From: Erigeron canadensis
Lineage: Eukaryota; Streptophyta; Magnoliopsida; Asterales; Asteraceae
Direction of reading: 5' to 3'
Length of the DNA stretch: 64,000 nucleotides
Assembly (NCBI RefSeq): GCF_010389155.1
Contig: NC_057769.1
Coordinates: 6,820,735 to 6,884,734, forward strand
A program made the position numbers and the translations under genes. This document shows, piece after piece, positions 55,910 through 64,000 of the stretch (position 1 is the stretch's first letter; every line of letters starts with the position of its first letter). The notes beneath the pieces are model-generated. The model was given only the letters and a program-made list of their open reading frames with translations, was not told where the DNA came from and did not search any database.

Positions 55910-58900
55910 TTAATATCCGTAATTCCCTCCATAGACAGGTCCACCATACTCAGCACCTGGAGGCGCATGGGCAGCAGGAGGAGGTTGAGATGGGTACACA
56001 GGTGCATGGCCAGGGTAGGGGTTATTGTAGCCTCCTTGAGCAGGAGGCGGAGCAGCAGCATTCTGGGCAGCAGCTGCAGCTTCAGCTACAACATTCTGAA
56101 TCATGAAACAGAAAGTTAAAGATTAATCACTAAACAAAATTAATAATTACAAGATGCAATTTCCTTTAATTTAGTCCAAATAGGGAAATTCAGTTTTATG
56201 TTTATCTCTAACAGGCCAACTGGGGTTATGCTTCATCTCTGAAATGTACATAAATAACATGTAAATTATAGCACACAAAAATAAACGGGTCCGAACAGAG
56301 CCAAAAGTTGCCCAAATCCTAAAATGTGTTTTTATGCATAGTTTGACAGGCTAACCATTTATGGAATACCTACTTGTATCAACTGCTGAGCTGTCTGAAC
56401 TTGTGACGCAGACCCGTTGATCTCAACAGTCATTTCATCAGGAACGCCTCTTGTTTCTTGTATTGCAATAGTTGCACCACTGGCACGCCGAATATAGCTA
56501 ATATTAGTACCCGAGGTACCAATAACAGCATCAGCATATGAAAGAGGAATTTGCATGTTCTGCGATACCTACATAGACACAAGCCACAATATTTAATTTA
56601 GAATACAAGTGTAGTTTAAGTTAAATGGTTGGAACTTAGAATATTGATTGGAAATGGAAGTGGCAAATTTGCATAGGTTGGAAGGTAGGCAAAGGGACAA
56701 AAAGGATAAACGTTTATGGATAGGACAAGGATCAAACAGGCTTATAGTGGACTGCTTCCATAACAGATATACCTTCGTTACTATCGACTGTTGTGGCTGC
56801 ACACTTGGTGTGTGAGGTTGTCCAATAGACGGATCCCTACCATAAGAAGGTGGACCCTGGTGATGCTGTTTCTCCATCGGTGGAGGCATCTCTGCTCGTG
56901 AATAATAGTTGTCATATTGGTGTTGTGGTGGCATAAATGGATTGGGTCCAAAACCGTGCCCACCACCAGTATTCATCGGGAAACCTTGATGAGATGGTGG
57001 CCCCCATGGTTGAGAAGGTGGCATCTCCTGACTTGGACGAGCATTTGGTGTTTGCATCTATCACAAAGAAAAACAAAGTTAACTCAATCAAGAACTGCTA
57101 CATTTGAGTAAAATAACACAGCTTTTTATTCAAGGGTCAGATAAACCAGATATTAGAGTTAACAGGCAAGTACTATAATGCTCAAACGTTTGACAATGCG
57201 ATCATTAACCAGCTGAGAGGTTGAATTTAATTAAACAAACTCACATAATCACTAATAAAAAAGCACATCAAAAAACCCTATGTATCAAACCTATATCATC
57301 CTCCACTTAATTAGCAACACATAGTCTAATTCTTACTCTGCAAGCCGGAATGATCATATTTAAAAGCATACATCCGCATTTATTAGTAATCTAAAGATCA
57401 ATAACCACACTTAAGACAATGCTCAGCAAGAGGACTTACTTGCGTTTCAAAAATGCTGATAACACTTCGATCAACTAAAAACTTTCTTAGATGAGTTGCA
57501 ATTAATTCTAGAGCAGTGCGCACACCAGCAGGGTCTCCTTGTATCTCAACAACGCTATCATCAGGTATAGCAAAAATTGGTAGGTTTTCTGAAGAATCAC
57601 ATCAGATAGATCACATCAGCATCAACTGGAACAAAAGCATAGATTCCACACGACTAAAGGCAGAAATTGAGCACCCATTCGTGATTAGGTCAATATGTAC
57701 CAAATATTATCTTTACGACCTCAAATTGGTAAAATCACCTACATGGTTTCTTTACTTTTTGTCTTTTTCAAGTATAAAGCCTTCCCAGGTACAGTATTAT
57801 ATTCAAAATTTAGATTTTATTTATGTAGTATTTATCATGTAAAAGAACAAAATACACTCCAAGTCAACCCAACTTTTATGCCACGCCCCTGTTTAACCCA
57901 AACCACAGTTTTCCACCTCTACGTACTAGCTATAGGCCATAGAGTAGATGAGGCTAGAGTGAACTATATATGAAGAATGCGTTAAGTTTTATACATACCA
58001 CTCATAACCCGAATTTTACAATTTGAAGAATCTTGAATGGTCTTTATGGTGGCACCTTGCTTGCCTATCAAGCTTCCACCTTGTGCACCTGCAACGAGTA
58101 ACCTTGAGCAAATAGAGGTAGGTGCAGCCTGAGTAAACTCTGTGTCAGCATCAATGATGCGTTGATGAACCTTCAACAAACCATCCATTGCTGGAGGCAT
58201 GGGAGAATCAGGCTCTTCTTTTGCAGAGATCAACACCTAGAAACATAGTGTATGCCTCTTAAGTAACAACAAAATCACAAAATATTTTAGCTAGCACGAT
58301 TATGAAACAATAACTTTGTTAGGCTTCCATACAATGTCATTTATCTTATGTCACATATAATTTTGTGGCATTTTAGACCTAACAGTTTGTTGCCAACAGC
58401 ACCAATTTTATTGTTCTCTCTTGTATCGTTATAACCTGACCAATCTTTTGTTTTATTTGTTACTAACGAGTACACTTTAACAACCTATCTCTATAAGAAC
58501 ATCTTCTGTATTTGGAGGTATAAATTTTAAGTGATTCTACAAAAGTTACACAAGTATTACGATTCAAGATTATTTGTTCCTTAACTATTATGGACCCCAT
58601 GTTTAATGTTTTTATATTTACTTTTAGTTTGTTCATTATTATTGTAGACCATCTTATCTCTTGGTCCTATACTTGTTTGACAAGCAAAACGTGGTAAGAC
58701 ATCAATCCATCCAGTTCTGAAGTTACCAGATAACATACATGCTTCTCGACAAACGCTGAACTTCAATCTGAATCTTGGGCTCTTCTAAATGAAGACACTT
58801 TGACAATTGAAATGTTGCCTTAAATTTCAGAGAACCTGCACACATTCATTTAAGTTATTGGGATAACATAAATTTGCTTTGAACTGATCTGGTTTTGTTC

Positions 58901-60409
58901 AGTATTTACGTTTGTCATTTAACTTCTTCATATTTTCTTTTGGGTATTACCTATGATCAGTTCTTCTAGAGTACAACATGGGCAAATGGACACACATGTC
59001 ATACTCCACCTTTTTAAGAGAACACGAAGTAGTTTGTACGGACATATATTGAATCAAGTGATAATTTAATTTACTCTTTACTGATGCCAAAATCACCAAA
59101 TGATACACAATTGCCCAAATAATTACACAACTAATTTTTAAATTATACTTATGATCGAGATGTCTCCCCTTTCTAATAGTCCTGAACGGTTAAATCATTA
59201 ATCTTAATATGACCAAGAAAATCAGCCTCAATTACAGACTTCTTTTTATCGCACTGACACATTGAAGGTGCTATTTTGTTTATCTATTGAAGCCATCCAT
59301 GTTTCCATGAAATCCGTTTATTAAGAGTTATATCATATCAAAATTTTATTAAAAAGGTGTATATCATTTATTGTTTTCTATTCCACTGTCACTTGCCTAG
59401 TTGCCAATGTGTTTTTAAACACTAAAACAAACATATCAAATATGTAGTTTGTTTCATATATTCCCTTGGTTTTTGGTATGTTTAGAAATAGCTTACGAGG
59501 AGCTTATTTTACGTGGAGCTTATTTTTATAAAAACTAAGCAGCTTTGTTTGATTGACATATTTTTAGAGCTGATTTAAAACATAAACACCTAGAAAACTA
59601 AGCTACTTGTAGTAGCTTATAAAACTAACTTGAGCGTTTCATATTTGTTGGTATGTCTTTTTACATTTTTTAGCTCCGAGTTAGCTACTCTTTCATTATG
59701 TCTCCTCAACTAAGTTATGTATACATGATATTAAATCCTAGATTCACCAAGGGTTATTTTACGAAGTTAATCAGTATATCAGTTTAGTAATTATATCTGC
59801 ATTGTATTATAATACATTCTTAAAGCAAGCCCATTTTTGGTCTTCTTGCTGATCATTTATGTTCGTACTTTTATTTGTTTCTGAAACATCCATAATAGGG
59901 GTCCATACTACAAAATAACTCTTATCTATATAAGTCGTGGTGAAAGATACACGACACACATATTGTAATTTGTAAAAGAAGGTGATCAAACTAAATATGC
60001 AGAAACCTAAAAGTAACAAGAACATGAAACTTACAGTTCTTTCCGTAGTACCAGGTGGACCATCGAGAATTTTAATGCGAGCCCGTGTTTCTTCGCAAGT
60101 TTTCTTTATGTATTCACCCTTACGACCAATTATGCCCCCAACTTTTTGCACAGGGACCAACATCCTGAAAACGCTCTCTCCAGGCCACCCAGGCCATTTC
60201 TTTTCCACAACACTTTCTATCGCAGGAGCACTATCCTCTTCCACAGCAGCACCAGCTTGTTCTTCTTCCTTATTATCTTGAGTCTCTACAGCATCATCCC
60301 CATGTTCTTCCACAGTTTCGTTATCGGGAACTTCAACTTCAACTTCAGCTGGAACAGAGTTCTCTGGCATCACCTCATTTTCATGTTCATTACTGTTTTC
60401 GTCTGCCAT
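55910..60409 (-). CDS. FLK: KH-domain RNA-binding protein, FLK (flowering locus KH) type
   Basis: Six coding exons: 60035-60409, 57999-58236, 57440-57588, 56773-57057, 56374-56568, 55910-56095. All borders are GT-AG and join in frame to 475 residues. After an acidic N-terminus (residues 7-70) come three KH domains with their GxxG loops: GRKG (95-98), GKQG (183-186) and GTSG (366-369). A Pro/Gln/Gly-rich linker (255-349) separates KH2 from KH3, and an Ala/Pro/Tyr-rich tail ends GGNYGY. The [17 protein letters not shown] start of KH1, [11 protein letters not shown] and [11 protein letters not shown] are typical of FLK/PEPPER proteins. In Arabidopsis these nuclear RNA-binding proteins affect FLC level and flowering; the assignment to FLK rather than PEPPER is moderate. 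Intron 1 is long (about 1.8 kb) and includes a possible hAT-like MITE near 59470-59660. Confidence 0.88.
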
Positions 60410-62720
60410 ATTTTAGGAACTGTAACATATAAAACCAGTTAACACATATAACGTAACCCAAAAATGACGCGTAATAATCGCGTATGTATGTTATTGTTTC
60501 TATATATTCCTAATTTCTAATGTGAATCAGGGTTAGTTTCTGCATGTAGATCTTCCTTTTTAATCTTTCATTCTAAATAGTCACAAAACTTTTTTGAGCT
60601 GCTCTTAATTACATACTTCAACCTCTAATTGTGCTAATAAAAAGCTAGAGTTTCATTAAAGTGCGTTTCCACAGGGTATTGTGCTTTTTTCCTCTTCCAA
60701 ATAAGCTGAACAAAAGATTTCCAATTTGAAGATTGATAAATTATTGTTTCATAGAGAAGCCAGTCACGATTTCCAGCTTTTAATCTGATAACTGTCTGGA
60801 CTCTTTTTTGGTAAAAAGAGCCCCAACAGAAATTGGTTGGGTGGTTATTTATATAAAACTGCTTTCCAAAAACCAAATGTTGATGAAATTATCTTTTTAT
60901 GCATTTGTACAGGAAATTTGAAGAATGGTATGTCTGTTTTTGTTGCTAATTTTGAAGAAGAAAACAACTAGTTAATTAGTATATCCCCTTCAATTCATTA
61001 TTTCTTTTGGTTTCTGACTGTGTCGTAATTCCAATTATTATATAATATAATGGATTAGTATAGTAACTATTATATAAATTCAATTTATGGCAACATTGTC
61101 TAATACCACTAAAACTTCTCAATTGGTAAGAACTAGTATATAATGGATTAGTAATAGTAACACTTATAACAGCATTGTTCTGATAAAAGCTATTGCTTTT
61201 CATTTGGTAAGAACTACTAAAGAATTGTTTAATTTATACATCGACAACCAGATTAAATGGTGGGATACGTTTTTCTTTCAAATTACATTTGATATATAAA
61301 ATTTTCTTACATGGGTCTTCTGATGTAGGCTTTGATAAAAGCGGGCTTTTTGAGGCCGAGGTTTGGTTATATCTGGCCCCAGCCTTACGATGGTAATTTT
61401 ATGAGTGTGCACCCAAACTACAATTTCTATGACCTCATTTTGGATGCTATAACTTAAGATGCAAAGATTGATAACCAATGGGATACTTTTTGTCCATATC
61501 ATTCAGATTGTAAAGTATATTGATGGTGATTTTATGCATACAGTTTTAATCAATAACTCTTACTTTCATACAAAATAATTTAGGTAGTCTGCTTGGTTCG
61601 TCTACTTCATTATTGCCCAACAAATCGGCATGAAAAACTTCTATTTTAAATATTAAGGTTTTAAGGGTTTGTAGCAAAAAAAAAAAAAAAAATTGGTTTT
61701 TTACCCTTCTTACAGTATTATTTTCCCATGCAATGTAATTTATCATTGGTTTCCAATTTTGTTCTAAAAAACGGCATGTTCGGAAGGTACCGAATTATGA
61801 ACGGCCCTTGGTTAGGTTATAGGATGATGTTTATTCCGCATTAACTTCAATATTTCTAAAACGTAGAAATAGAAAACCGTTTCTTGGTACTAAAAAATCC
61901 ATATCCAACGCAAAGTTATTCAAAAAAAAAAGATATATTATTTACGTAATATTTAAACAGATTTATCTTTCCTTGATACTATTGATTATTTGTTAGATAT
62001 AAAGATAGAATGATTAATTAGATAATTTTCTAACTAATTGATACAATAATTTAGTTTATAGATATTGTCCAAAGAAGATTAAAATAAAAAAATAACGATA
62101 TCCGCCTCATTGTATGATTTGCAATGTATGTACGCAAAATCCGAAAGAAACTAAAAACCAAGTCCAACACCTAACAAATAATCTTATCCGACGTTGCTAT
62201 CCGAAAAACGAAACATCGATAGGTTGGGACTGATAACAACTATTAGCATTCTCATGTCAATTTTTTGCTACAATTTCACCTTCTAGCCTCAAATATTACT
62301 TCAATCTCATCATCATCATATAATTTGTATTTTATAAATTATTTATGAAAATTAAACAAATTAAAACAGATATTGTCATAAACCCTAAATACTATCAATT
62401 AAAACCCTAAAACATAAACAATTAACTTCAAATTACATGTTAATGAATTCGCTTAAATCAAACATATATAATCAATAACAACGCATAAATCATTAATTCC
62501 GCAATTACATACAAAAACACAAATTGCTATTTAAAAACCTAAATAATATATACTGAAGATATATATATATATTAATAAATATTAGTGAATTTAAGAAATA
62601 AAAACTTACAAAAAAAAAAAGTGAATTCGCGTGATTGAATGAATGAGCGGGAGAGAAGGGGGCAAAAAAGAGTTCGGGGATTGTGGCTGCGCGATTGTGA
62701 TGACTGAAGAGGAAATAGGG
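60410..62720 (-). promoter_or_regulatory. Probable 5' UTR exon and long leader intron of the KH gene
   Basis: Just before the ATG the minus strand reads TTATATGTTACAG|TTCCTAAAAT, a good splice acceptor. Upstream, TTTTTTTTTTTGTAAGTTTTT at about 62600-62620 is a good donor, preceded by GC-richer sequence (62621-62720) that could be the leader exon. The intron would be about 2.2 kb of AT-rich DNA (60421-62608). Open frames inside it have no recognised domains. Confidence 0.5.
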
Positions 62721-63720
62721 ATTTTATCTGCTCATAAATTTTTTTAAGACGCCCCTATACATTTTGTTGTTTTACAGTTTTTACCCTATGTACTTTCACT
62801 CGCAAAATTGTTCAAACTGAAAAGTACGTGTGCAAGTGATTGACTTTTAATTTTTAAGTCATCTCCCCAAAATTTATACCATTTTAATGTAAAAAGTATA
62901 TATATATTTCAATAAAATCCTAGAATGGTACCCTCACGATTCAACATACCGTGATAGGTGGTGGCGGCGATGGCGGTAGTGGCGAATTGTAGAGTTAAAT
63001 CAATTAAATATACTATGTTATTCGACATAATAAGCTATAGTGTACTGAAAAATAGAATGGATAATTTGTTCAAATCTGTAATTAATTTATTTCTTTTCTC
63101 ATGATATCAAAAGTTGTCATTTCCAACTTTCTCATTATTTACTTATTATACCTTTATGTTGTGTTGTACATATCATAACAATATTCGGATATCATGATTT
63201 ATACGTGTTTCATTGAAATGTTTTTATTAAATTCCAAACCTAGCTAGCATAGAAACTAAGACAAGTATAATCAGTAAGTAATAGATATACATCTTGATAA
63301 AACATCTTTCTAAATTGAATTATGAAACTTCAATATAGTAAACATAGAGCTTTCTCGAAATAGTTTTATAGTTTTTATAGTTTTTAAAATAGTCATATGG
63401 TTGGTTGTATCTTAACTTGTATATCCCTTCCATTATTCTTCGAAGACATTTTTCTTCGCTGCACGGTATCGAAGGTACCACCATTCGGCAAGCATAATGG
63501 ACAACATCAGCTGTCAACCAAGCATGTTCCGAAATATGCTTCTGCACCAAATTTGTTTCTTTTTAGTTATTAAGTACTGAGTGTATTAAGTAGAATATAG
63601 GTAATTGACGATTAATTTTGTTTATTAAGTAAAAAAACATAAATTTTGACTGAGTAATTAATTTTGTTTTTTTTCCACTAAACTAAACTGCTACTAAATA
63701 AAAGATTGCAACTAAAGTAA
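62721..63720. other. Intergenic DNA with a possible degraded Helitron
   Basis: At about 62927, the minus strand shows CGTGAGGGTACCATTCTAG, like a decayed Helitron 3' end, next to GGTGGTGGCGGCGATGGCGG. The 5' end was not located. No gene; the small frame at 63320-63550 is unrecognised. Confidence 0.4.
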
Positions 63721-64000
63721 GGGTGTGTTTGGTAGGGTGATATGAAGCTAGAGAAATTAAAATGATTTAATTTCTCATGTTTGGTTGGCCAAGAAAATCA
63801 TTGAGGCGGAGAAATTAATTTCACGGGAAATGCGATCCTTTGTAATTTGATTTCCATTCAAATAGAGAGAGAAATTGCATTTCTTAACCATCATTTCTCC
63901 GTGTTTTTTTAAGGAGAGTTCAGTTTAACATAAAATAGGGGTATACATACGTATATCACGTGCAAGTCACATTATTTACCCAATAAAATTGTTAAAACCC
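63721..64000. mobile_element. Left end of a Tourist/PIF-Harbinger-type MITE
   Basis: GGGTGTGTTTGGTAGGGTG directly follows TAA (63718-63720). GGGTGTGTTTGG is the classical Tourist terminal word and TAA its target triplet. The other end is not in the window, so the boundary is open. Confidence 0.55.

Noticed and set aside
60634..61746. Several 65-80-codon frames in the presumed leader intron
   Set aside because: AT-driven, no domain, and they overlap the likely 5' UTR intron.

Overview
This window is plant nuclear DNA. It is AT-rich, with intron-containing plant genes, canonical GT-AG introns, and intergenic space packed with small transposable elements. The gene set (CYP94-type P450, potato-type-I proteinase inhibitor, GTD-binding/myosin-binding protein, INDH/NUBPL-like Fe-S assembly ATPase, FLK-like KH protein) is that of a eudicot. 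Asteraceae is my best guess from the general style of the repeats, but that is inference only.

Layout. 1-4.4 kb: the window opens in what looks like the promoter of a tandem copy of a small secreted peptide gene, whose intact copy is at 3826-4122 (-). Between them lies a Stowaway-like MITE carrying two 290-bp Mutator-type MITEs. 4.7-11 kb: a decayed DNA-transposon-like locus with a MYB/SANT-like pseudogene and a divergent pair of related small genes. One of the pair was split at codon 20 by a solo LTR, which was itself split by a second, unrelated solo LTR. 11-26 kb: gene-free repeats, including a Copia-type LTR with primer-binding site, Helitrons, SINEs, long foldback MITEs, LINE remnants, a Pack-MULE-like element and another solo LTR. 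26.5-30.4 kb: a two-exon CYP94-type P450 whose 2.35-kb intron is filled with Helitron and hAT-type insertions. 33-39 kb: an intact proteinase inhibitor gene (38776-39072, -) and a broken paralog (33014-36387, -). The paralog's intron, 87 bp in the intact copy, has grown to about 3.2 kb through insertions, one of which carries its own 155-codon ORF. 40.7-42.6 kb: GTD-binding protein (-). 43.3-46 kb: a 2.67-kb Helitron with clear ends, carrying an intact three-exon gene for a 168-residue protein. 46-50 kb: small Helitrons, a MITE and a LINE remnant. 50.5-54.4 kb: an eight-exon INDH-like gene (+). 55.9-60.4 kb: a six-coding-exon KH-domain gene (-), probably with a further 5' UTR exon near 62.6-62.7 kb.

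The host genes do not form a pathway; this is ordinary plant synteny. The coherent theme is transposon nesting. In several places target-site duplications are readable and give an order of events. At least three different elements carry small genes of unknown function: a divergent pair at 6 kb, one at 33.7 kb and one at 44-45 kb. Coordinates of spliced genes were worked out by eye from splice consensus, reading frame and family conservation.
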